A stretch of 61,190 bases of DNA from Myxococcales bacterium (GTDB lineage: Bacteria > Myxococcota_A > Polyangia > Haliangiales > Haliangiaceae). A program made the position numbers and the translations under genes. The DNA is taken from NCBI GenBank assembly GCA_011526095.1, contig WYBA01000079.1, positions 1-61,190 on the forward strand. Direction: 5' to 3'. Shown in pieces: positions 1 through 14,506 of this stretch. Under the pieces are notes generated by a model. That model saw only the letters and a list, made by a program, of their open reading frames with translations, had not been told where the DNA came from and made no database searches. The stretch's first letter is position 1. The number at the start of each line of letters is the position of its first letter.

Positions 1-138
<138 letters not shown>

Positions 139-146
139 GCGCGCGC

Positions 147-513
147 GGCAGCCGCGCGCGCTCGCGCTCTCCCGACCGCTCGCGCTCGGGCCGCGTAGCC
201 GCAACTCCGTAGCCCGTCGACGGAGACGGAGGCGGAGACGACGGATCGTGGATCGTCAGCGCGCGGCGCGCCCGCGCGCAGGGTGGGGTCCGCGGGTGGA
301 AAGGCGCGGGCTTCGCGCGGCAGGCAGCCACACCGGAGCAGAACGCCGGTGCAGGCACCAGGTCCCCGACCCAAGGCAGACTCGACCGCGCCGAACCCGC
401 GGGCCCCACCCGAGCGCGTGGCAGCCGCGCGCGCTCGCGCTCGCCCGACCGCTCGCGCTCGGGCCGCGAAGCGGCAACTCCGTAGCCCGTCGACGGAGAC
501 GGAGACGGAGACG
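147..513. repeat. 94-bp imperfect direct repeat pair
   Basis: Positions 147-240 and 420-513 align over 94 bases with about four mismatches. Both copies begin GGCAGCCGCGCGCG and end in GGAGAC-type hexamers. The 179-bp spacer contains the arms of an inverted repeat (281-297 / 395-411). Apart from these repeats, 1-578 holds nothing gene-like: reading frames here are low-complexity Arg/Ala strings. It may be the edge of a repetitive intergenic element downstream of malQ, or an assembly duplication. Confidence 0.7.
281..411. repeat. 17-bp inverted repeat
   Basis: The left arm at 281-297 (GGGTGGGGTCCGCGGGT) is complementary to 395-411 with one mismatch. The arms are 97 bp apart and lie between the two copies of the 94-bp direct repeat. 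The role is unknown. It could form a cruciform or the stem of a folded RNA, or be part of a dispersed repeat unit. Confidence 0.5.
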
Positions 514-524
514 GAGACGGAGAC
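495..524 (+). repeat. (GGAGAC)5 hexanucleotide array
   Basis: Five perfect GGAGAC units run from 495 to 524. A degenerate array of the same hexamer occurs at about 221-240. The hexamer recurs inside a coding gene at 35149-35252 and, in reverse complement, at 41285-41303. It therefore looks like a recurrent simple-sequence repeat of this genome. Confidence 0.8.
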
Positions 525-578
525 GCTGCGAGGGGGCCGCCCCAGGCGTTCGAGAGCTCGACCTGCCGAGCAACAGCG

Positions 579-2711
579 TCAGCCGCCGGCGCGAGCGGCG
601 GCGGCGAGCAGCGCCTCGGTCCGCGGATCGGCGAGCGCCGCGTCGGCGTCGAGCGCGAACGGGCGCCGCCAGTTCGGGCGCTCGAGCGAGGTGCCGGGCA
701 CGTTCTGCGGCGCGGGCTCGAGCCACGCGTCCTCGAGCGTGACCAGCGCGACCGCGGCGTCGCCGGCGGCGAGGCCGCGCACGACGCCGAGCAGCGCCTC
801 GGCGCACGCCGCGTCGCCGTCGGGCTCGGCGACCGCCGCGGCGGACACGCCGGCCGCGGCGCAGGTCGCGCGGCGCGCCTCGGCGCGCGCGACCCGCCCC
901 TGCGCGTGCGCGGCGTCGTCGATCAGGCCGAGCGCGCGCTGGTCGTCGAGGTCGGTGCCGCGCCACCACCCGGCGAACGTCGGCGTGTCGTGGGTGTTGA
1001 CGCACGCGACCTGCGTCGGCGCGGCGCGCCCCAGCGCGTCGCCGGCGCGCCACGCCATCGCGAACTGCGCGACGAACAGCCCGGCCAGCCCGTGGCGCCG
1101 CATCGCCGGCGGGACGTAGTCCGGGACCGTGCCGAGGTCCTCGCCGACGATCGCGCAGCCGGCGCGGTGCGACTCGACGCACAGGATCGCGTAGAGCTCG
1201 TCGGCGGCGTAGCGGACGTAGACGCCGTCGGTCGGGCGCAGCCCGGCGGGCACGCAGTACAGCCGGTGCAGGCCCATCACGTGGTCGACCCGCAGCATCC
1301 CGGCGTGGCGGACGTGGTGACGCACGCAGCGGATCACGTAGTCCCAGCCCGCGGCGCGGATGCGGCCGGGGTGCAGCGGCGGCAGGCCCCAGTCCTGGCC
1401 GCCGAGGAACAGCGCGTCGGGCGGCGCGCCGGCGGAGGCGTCGAGCAGGAACAGCTCGCGCTGGCGCCACACCTCCCACGCGTCGCGGTTCACGCCGACC
1501 GGCAGGTCGAGGTAGAGCGCCGCGGCCTCGCCCGCGTCGGCGGCCGCCTTGAGCGCGCCGAGCTGGCCGTCCATCGCCCACTGCGACCAGACGTGAGCGC
1601 GCCAGCTCGCGGCCGCGGCCGGGCCCTGGCCCGCGACGTCGCCGGCGAGCAGCGCGTCGACGTCGAACGCCGGCGCGGCGCGCAGCGCCTCGGGCCAGCG
1701 CGACCACGGCGCGCGCGTGACCTCGCCGATCGCGCGAAACGCGGCGTAGTCGCCGACGGCGCGCGCCGGATCGCGCGCGAACGCCTCGAGCGCGGCGCGC
1801 GCGGGCCCCTGCCACGCCGTCTCGGCCGCGCGATCGATCAGCGCGCGGCGCCACCGGTACTGGCCGCGGTAGTCGACCTGCGGCTCGGCGAGCAGGCGGG
1901 CGCGCTCGGCGGCCAGCGCCGGCGCGTCGTACTCGGCGGCCCCGCCGGCGACGACGCGCGCGAGGTCGAGGTAGAGCTCGTTCCACGCCAGCCGGCTCGC
2001 CGGCGCGTACGGGCTCGGCTCGCACGGCTCGTCGAGGAACGCGGCGAGCATCGGCAGCGTCGCGACCCACCGCCCGCCGCGCGCGGCGAGGTGACGAGCG
2101 AGCCGCGACAGCTCGGCGAGATCACCGGCGCCGCCGGACCGCGCCGAGCGCAGCGCGTACAGCGGCGCAAACGCGCCCCAGGTGCGCGGCCCGACGCCCT
2201 CCAGCGGCGGCGCGCCGAACGCGCGCTCGGGCGCCGCGATCCACAGCGCCTGGCCGGCCGCGCCACCGCACCGCCACCGCACCCGGTGGTAGCCGTGGGC
2301 CGGCGCGGCGGGCAGCGCGACGTGCCGCTGGCACCACACCGCGCCGTCGCGGTCGGCGTGGCCCGAGGCGTCGAGCTCGAACAGCCGGCCGCGCCAGGCG
2401 CCGGCACTGCCGTCTTCGTGCGCGACCTCGACCTCCCAGTCGCCGTCGACGTCGGCGCGGACGCGTAGCGGCAGATCTGCCCCGGCCCCGCCCCACGACA
2501 CGATCACCGGGGGCGCGCCCTCGTCCCACCACGCGCGCCCCGCTGCCGCGAGCGCAGCGGGCGCGTCATCGGGCGAGCTCACCGGGTGACCCAGCGCAGC
2601 GAGGATGGCGAGGAGCGCCTCCTGGCTCGCCTCCACCGGCTCGCCGCGCCAGCCGACGTAGCGAACGTCGACTCCCGCAGCGGCCGCCAGGGCGTGCAGC
2701 GGCTGGGTCAA
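579..2711 (-). CDS. malQ: 4-alpha-glucanotransferase (amylomaltase)
   Basis: This is a cytoplasmic GH77 enzyme that transfers alpha-1,4-glucan segments between maltodextrins during glycogen or maltodextrin metabolism. The 710 residues fit the long MalQ type with an N-terminal beta-sandwich region. Family motifs are present: SPYAPASR near residue 240, GQDWGLPPLHP, RVDHVMG (nucleophile Asp near 475), GEDLG (acid/base Glu near 523) and THDTPTFAGWW (Asp near 575). The catalytic triad is therefore intact. The only start fitting the N-terminus is TTG at 2711, seven bases after the nuoN stop and without a clear Shine-Dalgarno sequence. The gene probably rides on the nuo transcript, which would link carbohydrate turnover with respiration only by position. 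Confidence 0.93.
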   Translation of the reverse strand: MTQPLHALAAAAGVDVRYVGWRGEPVEASQEALLAILAALGHPVSSPDDAPAALAAAGRAWWDEGAPPVIVSWGGAGADLPLRVRADVDGDWEVEVAHEDGSAGAWRGRLFELDASGHADRDGAVWCQRHVALPAAPAHGYHRVRWRCGGAAGQALWIAAPERAFGAPPLEGVGPRTWGAFAPLYALRSARSGGAGDLAELSRLARHLAARGGRWVATLPMLAAFLDEPCEPSPYAPASRLAWNELYLDLARVVAGGAAEYDAPALAAERARLLAEPQVDYRGQYRWRRALIDRAAETAWQGPARAALEAFARDPARAVGDYAAFRAIGEVTRAPWSRWPEALRAAPAFDVDALLAGDVAGQGPAAAASWRAHVWSQWAMDGQLGALKAAADAGEAAALYLDLPVGVNRDAWEVWRQRELFLLDASAGAPPDALFLGGQDWGLPPLHPGRIRAAGWDYVIRCVRHHVRHAGMLRVDHVMGLHRLYCVPAGLRPTDGVYVRYAADELYAILCVESHRAGCAIVGEDLGTVPDYVPPAMRRHGLAGLFVAQFAMAWRAGDALGRAAPTQVACVNTHDTPTFAGWWRGTDLDDQRALGLIDDAAHAQGRVARAEARRATCAAAGVSAAAVAEPDGDAACAEALLGVVRGLAAGDAAVALVTLEDAWLEPAPQNVPGTSLERPNWRRPFALDADAALADPRTEALLAAAARAGG

Positions 2712-2718
2712 GGCGCGC

Positions 2719-4205
<1,487 letters not shown>

Positions 4206-4209
<4 letters not shown>

Positions 4210-5977
4210 GGCGTACCTCCGTTGGCGCGGACGTCGACGGCGGCACTCGCGCCGGCGGCGCCTTCGATCCTGGCCGCGGCGCCCTGGGCGCGACCCGCGA
4301 GGTCGCGCAGCTGCGCGTCGAGCGCCGCGCCGTCGCCGGGACCAGGCGCGGCCGTGTTCATCGCGGTCGGCGTCCCGGCCGCGGCGGGCGCGGCGTCCGG
4401 GACCGGATCGCCCTGCAGCCGCGCCGGGCCGTCGGGCTCGGCGAGGCGGACCTTGTACGTCTGCAGCATCGCCTGCACCGACTGCTCCATCGACCGCAGG
4501 AACGGCCGCGGGAAGAAGCCCATCAGGAAGATCGCGACGACCAGCGGCAGGAACACCGTCAGCTCGCGACCCGACAGGTCGGGCAGCGACCCGTTCTTCT
4601 TCTTGTCGAGCGGGCCGAAGAACACCTTCTGGAACATGAACAGCAGGTAGACGGCGCCGAAGATCACGCCGGTCGCGGCGAGCGCGCCGAGCAGGCGCGG
4701 CGCCGGCAGGTAGTCCGGCCAGCCCTTCGGGAACGTGTCGCCGGCGATGAACGTGCCGAAGATCGTCAGGAACTCGCCGATGAAGCCCGACAGGCCGGGC
4801 AGGCCCGCCGAGCCGAGCGTGATGATCAGGAACAGCCCCGAGAACACCGGCATCTGCTTCCAGATGCCGCCGTACTCGGCCATGCGGCGGGTGTGACGGC
4901 GCTCGTAGAGCACGCCGATGCCGAGGAACAGCCCGCCCGTGGTCAGGCCGTGCGACAGCATCGCGTAGATCGATCCGGACACGCCCATCGCGGTCAGCGA
5001 GAAGATGCCGAGCGCGCAGAACCCGAGGTGGGACACCGACGAGTACGCGACCAGCTTCTTGACGTCGTCCTGGGCGAACGCGACGAACGCGCCGTAGATG
5101 ATGCCGACGACCGCGAGGATCGCGATGTACGGCGCCATGACCGCCGCGCCGTGCGGGAACATCGGCATCGCGAACCGCAGGAACCCGTAGATCCCGAACT
5201 TGAGCAGGACGCCGGCCAGGATCACCGAGCCCGCCGTCGGCGCCTCGACGTGCGCGTCGGGCAACCACGTGTGCAGCGGGAACAGCGGGATCTTGATCGC
5301 GAACGCCAGGGCGAACGCGCAGAAGCACCACAGCTGCGCGTCGTGCGGCAGGACCAGCCGCGACAGCGCCTCGAGATCCGTGGTGTAGACGCCGGTGACG
5401 CTCGCGTACTGGACGTACACGTAGAAGATCGCCACCAGCATCAGCAGCGAGCCGATCATCGTGTAGATGACGAACTTGATCGAGGCGTACAGCCGGCGCT
5501 GGCCGCCCCAGATCCCGATGAGCAGGTACATCGGGATCAGCATCACCTCCCAGAACACGTAGAACAGGAACAGGTCGAGCGCGACGAACGCGCCGAGCAT
5601 GCCGGTCTCGAGGATCAGCATGACCGCGGTGAACTCGCGGACGTGCTTCTGCACCGCGCCGTGCGCCGCGAGCAGCGTCAGCGGGGTGAGGAACGTCGTC
5701 AGCAGCACCAGCCACAGCGAGATCCCGTCGACGCCCAGCTTGAACCGCGCGCCGAGCACCGGGATCCACTCGACGTCGAGCACCGCCTGGTAGGTGCCGA
5801 CGCGGTTGTCGAAGTAACGGAGCAAGAGCAGCGAGATCAGGAACGTGAGCGTCGTGAACACCAGCGCGAGGCCGCGGTGGAGCGCGTGCTCGCCCTTGGG
5901 CGTGCACATCACGAAGATCGCGCCGAGCAGCGGCAGGCCGAGGAGCAGCGGCAGGATGAAGGCGCCGGGCATCATGT

Positions 5978-5981
<4 letters not shown>
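4206..5981 (-). CDS. nuoM: NADH-quinone oxidoreductase subunit M with C-terminal tail
   Basis: NuoM is the second antiporter-like proton-pumping subunit of Complex I. The core (residues 1 to about 510) shows FYVFWEVMLIPMY, KIPLFPLHTWLPDAH and KKLVAYSSVSHLG, all typical of the family. About 75 further residues form a hydrophilic Ala/Pro/Gly-rich tail ending VRANGGTP, which ordinary NuoM (about 500 aa) lacks. The first possible start is GTG at 5981, overlapping the nuoL stop as GTGA. ATG at 5975 has the better GGAGG spacing (9 nt) and may be used instead. The stop overlaps nuoN. The function of the tail is unknown. Confidence 0.95.
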
Positions 5982-8374
<2,393 letters not shown>

Positions 8375-8390
8375 GGTCCGCTTCCGTGCC

Positions 8391-8711
8391 TCAGTACTTC
8401 AGCGTGGTCATGCGGTCGACGTCGATGTGACGCCGCCCGCGGAAGACCGCGACCAGGATGGCGAGCCCGACCGCCACCTCGGCGGCCGCGACGGCGATGA
8501 CGACGAGCGCGAACGAGTGTCCGCCGACGTCGCCGTGCATGCGGGCGAAGGTGATGATCGCGATGTTGGCGGCGTTGAGCATCAGCTCGATGCTCATCAT
8601 CACGATCAGCGCGTTGCGGCGGATGAGCACGCCGACCACGCCGATCGCGAACAGGATCGCCGAGAGCACGAGGAAGTGCCCGTAGCCGATGTGGGTGACC
8701 ACGCTGTTCAT
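8391..8711 (-). CDS. nuoK: NADH-quinone oxidoreductase subunit K
   Basis: NuoK is a small three-helix membrane subunit of Complex I that connects the proton channels. The 106-residue protein is the usual length. It carries the conserved buried Glu residues in [13 protein letters not shown] and [12 protein letters not shown]. The ATG at 8711 overlaps the nuoJ stop as ATGA, so translation is coupled. nuoL begins 16 nt downstream. Confidence 0.97.
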   Translation of the reverse strand: MNSVVTHIGYGHFLVLSAILFAIGVVGVLIRRNALIVMMSIELMLNAANIAIITFARMHGDVGGHSFALVVIAVAAAEVAVGLAILVAVFRGRRHIDVDRMTTLKY

Positions 8712-9588
8712 GACGCCTCCCCGGCGGCCGCGTCGCCCTCGGCCGCGTCGTCATCGTCCGCCTTCAGCGGGCGGGCGATCGCGATCGCGCCGACCACGGC
8801 CACCAGCAGCAGGATGGAGACGGCCTCGAACGGGAACAGGTACTCGTTGAACAGGTTCCACCCGACGCCCGCCGTCGAGCCCCAGTCGTAGAGCGTCGGG
8901 GCGTCGGTCGGCGCGCCCGGCGGCACGACGACCGGCGGTGGCGCGAGCAGCGCGTCCGCCGGCGCCTTGACCGACGCCAGCAGCGAGCCGAGGCGGAACG
9001 TGAGGTAGGCCAGCGCGATGCCGGCGAGGATCTTGCCCGGCAGCCCGACCAGGCCCCACGGCTCGTCCTCGGGCCGGTTGAGGATCATGATGACGAAGAC
9101 GAACAGCACCATGATGGCGCCGGCGTAGACGAGCATCTGGATGACCGCGAGGAAGCTCGCGTAGAGCATCATGTACAGGCCGGCGACGGCGAAGAACGTC
9201 CCGACCATGCCCATCACCGCGGCGATCATGTTCCGCCGCGTGATCACGAAGATCGCCCCGCCGATCATCCCCAGGGCGAAGATCCAGAACAGCACGGCCA
9301 TCGCCGGGCCGTTGCTGTTGATGACGTCGCGGGCCCTGGGATCCTCGATCCGCGGCGCGGGAGTGCCGGCCGCGGGCGCGGCGGCTGGCTTCGCGGCGCC
9401 GTCGACGATCTGGATGCGCGGCGCGGTGCCGCGCGGCGCGGTGCCGGGCTGCGCGGTCGGCGCCGGCGCCGCGCCCGGGGCGCGCTCCGCCGGCTGCGCG
9501 GCGGCGACGCCGCCGGTCAGCGAGAGCGCCGCGACCAGCGCGATCGCGACGACCGCGAGCCCGGTGACGAGGCGAACGAGCGAGGTCC

Positions 9589-9592
<4 letters not shown>
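8708..9592 (-). CDS. nuoJ: NADH-quinone oxidoreductase subunit J with N-terminal extension
   Basis: NuoJ is a five-helix membrane subunit of Complex I. The recognisable core starts near residue 94 ([19 protein letters not shown]) and includes [27 protein letters not shown], the conserved pi-bulge helix region. Before it lies an extra stretch of about 90 residues. This begins with a signal-peptide-like segment ([22 protein letters not shown]... ending GVAAAQ) and continues as a Pro/Ala linker. Typical NuoJ is 160-200 aa; this one is 294. The ATG at 9592 overlaps the nuoF stop (ATGA), which supports the long start. The C-terminus is acidic ([10 protein letters not shown]). Confidence 0.94.
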
Positions 9593-10946
<1,354 letters not shown>

Positions 10947-10947
<1 letters not shown>

Positions 10948-11444
10948 CACGCCACCTCGCCTTCGGGGTGCGGGTGCTTCTTGAGGTACTGCACGATCTC
11001 GCGCACGCCCTCGGGCGTGACGTCGAGGAAGTACCGCGTGCCGCACAGCACCGCCGGCGCGTTGGCGCAGGCGGCGATGCACTCCTCCTCGACGAGCGAG
11101 AACTCGGCGTTCGACTCGCCGCGCTCGAGCCCGAGCTCGCGCTCGAACGACTCGAGCACGGGGTAAGCGCCGCGCAGCATGCACGACACGTTCGTGCACA
11201 CGCGCAGCGTCTGGCGTCCCCCCGGTTCGCGGCGGAACATGGTGTAGAAGGTCGCGACCCCGTAGACGTGCGGGTACGGCAGCTCCAGCGTGCTGGCCAC
11301 GAGGCGCAGCGCGTCGTCGCTGAGATGCCCGAACTCCTTCTGCGCGAGGTGCAGCGCGGCGAGCACCACCGGCTTCTTGCTCGGGTAGCGCTCGCACAGG
11401 TCCGCGATCTTCCGTTGGCTGTCGGCGGAGAATTCGAGTGACAT
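10947..11444 (-). CDS. nuoE: NADH-quinone oxidoreductase subunit E
   Basis: NuoE is the 24-kDa-type subunit carrying the N1a [2Fe-2S] cluster. The Cys ligands are seen as CTNVSC (Cx4C) and CIAAC (Cx3C). ATG 11444 gives 165 residues, beginning MSLEFSADSQRK as in homologues. An in-frame extension back to 11495 is open but would overlap the -10 element. This is the first gene of the nuo run. A promoter with a -35 (TTGACT) and a -10 (TAGGGT) lies just upstream, giving a leader of about 34 nt. Confidence 0.95.
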
Positions 11445-11484
11445 CGGCAGCTTGACTCGCCCCGTAGGTTGGCCGAGCGCGCGC

Positions 11485-11514
11485 ACCCTAACCAAGATCC
11501 ACCGCTCAAGTCAA
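11485..11514 (-). promoter_or_regulatory. Promoter of the nuoE-nuoN-malQ operon
   Basis: On the minus strand TTGACT (11514-11509) is followed by an 18-bp spacer and TAGGGT (11490-11485). This is a good housekeeping sigma-factor arrangement in a window where clear -35 boxes are rare. Transcription would start near 11478, leaving a leader of about 34 nt before nuoE. Confidence 0.6.
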
Positions 11515-11597
11515 TGGAAGGGGCCCGCCGAAACGGGCGCGAATTCGGGGATCTCGGCGCGGTTTGGGGCTCCGGCGCCGTGGTAGGAAGGCGGGCG

Positions 11598-12500
11598 ATG
11601 TCCGAGTCCCCTGTCAGCGCCGAGCTGACCCGGTTCGAGCAACTCGCCCTCCGCGTCGCGCGCGCCACCAACGAGGTCCCCGGGCTCAAGCGGCTCCAGG
11701 GGGTCTTCCTGCGCGGGATCTCGTACTCGTGGATCCGGCAGACCGTGCTCCGCCGGACCCTGGTCGAGGGCCTCGACGAGGTGGCCGCCCTGCGCCCCGA
11801 CCGCGGGGTCATCATGGCCTCGAACCACCGCAGCTTCTTCGATCAGTACATCCTGCTGCTGTCGATGTACGGCGGCGGGGCGCGCTGGGCCAAGCGGCTG
11901 TACTTCCCGGTCCGCGCCAACTTCTTCTACGAGCACCCGGCCGGGGCGCTGCTGAACCTGATGATCGGCGGCAACGTCATGTACCCGCCGGTGTTCCGCC
12001 AGGCCGAGCGCGCGGCGCTGACCAGGGACTCGGTCGACCGCATGGTGCGCTTCCTGGGCGAGCCGGGCACGGTGATCGGGATCCACCCCGAGGGGACCCG
12101 CGGCAAGGGGCCCGATCCGTACGAGATGCTGCCGGCCCAGCCGGGCATCGGCCAGCTCGCGCTGCAGAGCCACGCGATCGTCGTGCCGGCCTGGGTCAAC
12201 GGCCTGTCCAACGACATCGTCGGCGACGTCCGCGACAACTTCACGCCGGGCGTCCGCCGCGTCCGCCCGCTGATCGTGGTGCTCGGCGCCCCCGTCGACT
12301 ACAGCGAGTTCACGGCGCAGAAGCCGCGGCCGACGCTCTACAAGAAGACCGCCGACCTGATCCGCAAGCGCATCGGCGAGCTCGGCGAGCGCGAGCGCGA
12401 GCTGCGCCGCCAGTGCCTCGCCGGCGAGATCGCCGACGACGATCCGCGGTGGCTGGCCAACCGCGGCACGCCGGCGATGCTGCCGCGGATCGACGACTGA
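11598..12500 (+). CDS. Lysophospholipid acyltransferase family protein (PlsC-like)
   Basis: This is a predicted membrane-associated 1-acyl-glycerol-3-phosphate-type acyltransferase (300 aa) acting in phospholipid synthesis or remodelling. Motif I, NHRSFFD (Hx4D, near residue 76), and motif III, HPEGTRGKG (near 163), are present, and YPPVFRQAER matches the motif II region. The catalytic His and Asp are therefore intact. ATG 11598 is preceded by AGGAAGG at good spacing, so this gene is probably led by a Shine-Dalgarno sequence. It is transcribed divergently from the nuo operon. The substrate cannot be told from sequence. A charged C-terminal helix (ERERELRRQ) follows the domain. Confidence 0.88.
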   Translation: MSESPVSAELTRFEQLALRVARATNEVPGLKRLQGVFLRGISYSWIRQTVLRRTLVEGLDEVAALRPDRGVIMASNHRSFFDQYILLLSMYGGGARWAKRLYFPVRANFFYEHPAGALLNLMIGGNVMYPPVFRQAERAALTRDSVDRMVRFLGEPGTVIGIHPEGTRGKGPDPYEMLPAQPGIGQLALQSHAIVVPAWVNGLSNDIVGDVRDNFTPGVRRVRPLIVVLGAPVDYSEFTAQKPRPTLYKKTADLIRKRIGELGERERELRRQCLAGEIADDDPRWLANRGTPAMLPRIDD

Positions 12501-12586
12501 CCGGTCGACGCCGGCGGCGAGCGGCCCAGACCGGCCCACGACGGCAAGCGTGCCGGCGGTCGACGCGACCGGCACCGCCGGCGTGG

Positions 12587-12599
12587 CAGGATCGTGTCG
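12587..12599 (+). promoter_or_regulatory. Candidate leaderless -10 element (CAGGAT)
   Basis: CAGGAT at 12587-12592 lies 7 nt before ATG 12600, with no Shine-Dalgarno sequence. It matches only part of the TANNNT pattern seen before other genes in this window. Confidence 0.3.
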
Positions 12600-13052
12600 A
12601 TGCAGCCCTCCCTCGCGACCCTGGCCGCGGTCGTCGCCGCGCTCAGCCTGATCCCCGCCTGCGATCGCCGCGATGATCGAGGCGCCCCCTGCGAGTGGCG
12701 CGGCCGCACGTACAGCTCCGGCGCTTACTTCGACGCCGGCGACGGGTGCAACACCTGCGAGTGCCTGGACGGCGAGGTCGCGTGCTCGGCGATCGCGTGC
12801 GTGCCGCCCGACGCCGCCGGCCCCGCGGTCGACGCCGGCCCCGTGTCGTGCGCGCCGAGCGGGAGCTGCGTCGACGGCCCGAGCTGCGGCGGCGTGTGCT
12901 GCGACCAGGGCGAGCAGTGCGTCGACGGGGCGTGCTCGTGCGGCGGCGGGGCGGCGTGCGCGCCGGGCGACGTGTGCACCACCGGCGTGCGGATGGAGCC
13001 GGGTTCGTGCGGCGGGCTGTGCTGCGGCGCGACGGCGCCGTGCCCGCCCTGA
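12600..13052 (+). CDS. Cys-rich lipoprotein with VWC-like domain
   Basis: This is a predicted outer-membrane or surface lipoprotein of 150 residues. A signal peptide ends in LIPAC, giving a lipidated Cys near residue 21. A VWC/pacifastin-like segment follows (CEWRGRTYSSGAYF, then DGCNTCECLDGEVAC). The second half is two related Cys-rich modules (CGGVCCDQGEQC and CGGLCCGATAPC) separated by CSCGGGAACAPGDVC. All these Cys point to a disulfide-rich extracellular fold. The function is unknown. ATG 12600 was preferred over GTG 12594 because it gives the tighter signal peptide. Confidence 0.75.
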   Translation: MQPSLATLAAVVAALSLIPACDRRDDRGAPCEWRGRTYSSGAYFDAGDGCNTCECLDGEVACSAIACVPPDAAGPAVDAGPVSCAPSGSCVDGPSCGGVCCDQGEQCVDGACSCGGGAACAPGDVCTTGVRMEPGSCGGLCCGATAPCPP

Positions 13053-13101
13053 GGCGAGGGTCCGCCCGAGCCGACTCCGTACAGGCGCTGCGAGCCCGTC
13101 T

Positions 13102-13166
13102 GCGGGCGAGCCAGCCGATCGACAGAGCCTGCGAGGCTGAAAGCCTCCCAGGCTCTGATCGCCCGC
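13102..13166. terminator. Large nested hairpin between two lipoprotein genes
   Basis: The arms 13123-13138 and 13142-13157 pair over 16 bp with one mismatch around a GAA loop. The outer arms 13102-13109 and 13159-13166 pair perfectly over 8 bp. No T-run follows. This is the strongest hairpin noticed in the window. It could terminate transcription of the upstream gene, or be a dispersed palindromic repeat. Confidence 0.5.
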
Positions 13167-13222
13167 AACCTCGGGCATCGCGGTTGCCAGCGGCTGCCAC
13201 CACGGACCGGCGGTCAGTCGAT

Positions 13223-13234
13223 TACGCTGCCCGG
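13223..13234 (+). promoter_or_regulatory. Leaderless-type -10 element (TACGCT)
   Basis: TACGCT at 13223-13228 lies 6 nt before ATG 13235. A transcript starting 6-7 nt after the -10 would begin at or beside the start codon. No Shine-Dalgarno sequence is visible. Confidence 0.5.
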
Positions 13235-13687
13235 ATGAAGACCCGGACCTGGTTCGTGGCGGCGGTGGCCGCCCTTTCGGTGGCCGCGTGCGCGGGCGGC
13301 GGCAAGCCGGCGCCCGCCTCGCCCGAGACGAGCGCGGAGTGGGAGATCACCGAGGAGCCGCTGCCCGCGGCCGAGGCGCCGCCGGCGGTGCCGCTGCAGG
13401 TGACGGACATGCAGCCGCGCGGCGGGGCCGCCGGCGGCGGCGACACCGTGACGTTCACCGGCGCGAGCTTCCTGGTCGAGGGCGCGCCGCGCGCCGTCCA
13501 CGTCTACTTCGGCGACCACGAGGCCACCGACGTGGCCGTCGTCGACGACGCGACGTTCACCGTGCATGCGCCGGACGGTCCGGCGGCGACGGCGGTCGAC
13601 GTCAAGATCGTGTTCGAGCCGGGCGGCGAGATCACCCTGCCCGGCGCGTACGCCTACGCGCCCGCGGCGACCGCCGCGGCGCCGTGA
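13235..13687 (+). CDS. Lipoprotein with IPT/TIG-like domain
   Basis: This 150-residue secreted lipoprotein has a signal peptide ending SVAAC (lipid Cys near 19) and an Ala/Pro/Glu linker. From about residue 57 to 145 there is an Ig-like fold of the IPT/TIG type (LQVTDMQPRGGAAGGGDTVTFTG, then VHVYFGDHEATDV and VDVKIVFEPGG). Such domains usually mediate binding at the cell surface. No catalytic site is seen. It stands alone behind a large hairpin, with its own -10 element. Confidence 0.75.
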   Translation: MKTRTWFVAAVAALSVAACAGGGKPAPASPETSAEWEITEEPLPAAEAPPAVPLQVTDMQPRGGAAGGGDTVTFTGASFLVEGAPRAVHVYFGDHEATDVAVVDDATFTVHAPDGPAATAVDVKIVFEPGGEITLPGAYAYAPAATAAAP

Positions 13688-13699
13688 GCCGGGCCGCCG

Positions 13700-14467
13700 C
13701 TACTTCGGCGGCATCCGCAGCGCGCCGTCGAGCCGGATCGTCTCGCCGTTGAGGTAGCCGTTGGCGACGATCGCGGCGACCAGCTCGCCATACTCGGCCG
13801 GATCGCCGAGGCGCTTGGGCCCGACGACGTCGGCGGCGAGCGCCGCGCGCTTGTCCTCGGGCAGCCCGGCGAGCATCGGCGTGTCGAAGATGCCCGGCGC
13901 GATCGTCACGACGCGGATGCCGGCGGGCGCGAGGTCGCGCGCCGCGGGCAGCGTCATGCCGACGACGCCGGCCTTCGACGCGGCGTAGGCGATCTGGCCG
14001 ATCTGGCCGTCGTAGGCGGCGACCGACGCGGTGTTCACGATCACGCCGCGCTCGCCGCCGTCGGTCGGCTCGGTCCGCGCGATCGCCGCCGCGGCGAGCC
14101 GCAGGACGTTGAACGTGCCGACGAGGTTGATCCCGACGACGGTCTGGAACAGGCCCAGGTCGTGCGGCTTGCCCGTCTTGTCGAGCGTGCGCGACGCCCA
14201 GCCGACGCCCGCGCAGCTCACCGCGACCCGCAACGGCCCCAGCTCGCCGGCGCGCGCGACCGCGGCCTCGACCTGCGCGGCGTCGGTGACGTCGGCCTTG
14301 ACGTAGACCGCGCGGCCGGCGAGCTCGGCGGCGAGCGCCTCGCCCTTGGCCTCGTCGCGGTCGACGATCACGGCCTTGGCGCCGCCGGCGACGAGCCGGC
14401 GCAGGGTGGCGGCGCCGAGCCCCGAGGCGCCGCCGGTGACGAGTGCAACAGCTCCGTCCAGCTTCAT
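13700..14467 (-). CDS. SDR family NAD(P)-dependent oxidoreductase
   Basis: This is a 255-residue classical short-chain dehydrogenase, closest in pattern to type 2 3-hydroxyacyl-CoA dehydrogenase (HSD17B10-like). The TGGASGLG nucleotide-binding loop is at 11-18, with an Asp after beta-2 (VDRDEAKG) favouring NAD. The N-S-Y-K residues are visible in [16 protein letters not shown] and YAASK (Tyr near 161). A role in fatty-acid or branched-chain acyl-CoA oxidation is inferred from the family. It lies 39 nt after the FHA regulator gene, but a TATAAG element sits 6 nt before its ATG, so it may have its own leaderless promoter. Confidence 0.88.
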   Translation of the reverse strand: MKLDGAVALVTGGASGLGAATLRRLVAGGAKAVIVDRDEAKGEALAAELAGRAVYVKADVTDAAQVEAAVARAGELGPLRVAVSCAGVGWASRTLDKTGKPHDLGLFQTVVGINLVGTFNVLRLAAAAIARTEPTDGGERGVIVNTASVAAYDGQIGQIAYAASKAGVVGMTLPAARDLAPAGIRVVTIAPGIFDTPMLAGLPEDKRAALAADVVGPKRLGDPAEYGELVAAIVANGYLNGETIRLDGALRMPPK

Positions 14468-14479
14468 GACGGCCTTATA
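14468..14479 (-). promoter_or_regulatory. Leaderless-type -10 element (TATAAG)
   Basis: On the minus strand TATAAG (14479-14474) is followed by 6 nt and then ATG 14467. It is the closest match to TATAAT among these elements. The transcript would begin at about the start codon. Confidence 0.5.
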
Positions 14480-14506
14480 GCGCGGGGCGCGGCGCGCGGG
14501 GCCGCA

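Noticed and set aside
12501..12599. Small RNA or terminator in the gap after the acyltransferase gene
   Set aside because: No stable hairpin with a T-run and no promoter-like element that could be separated from the next gene's -10.
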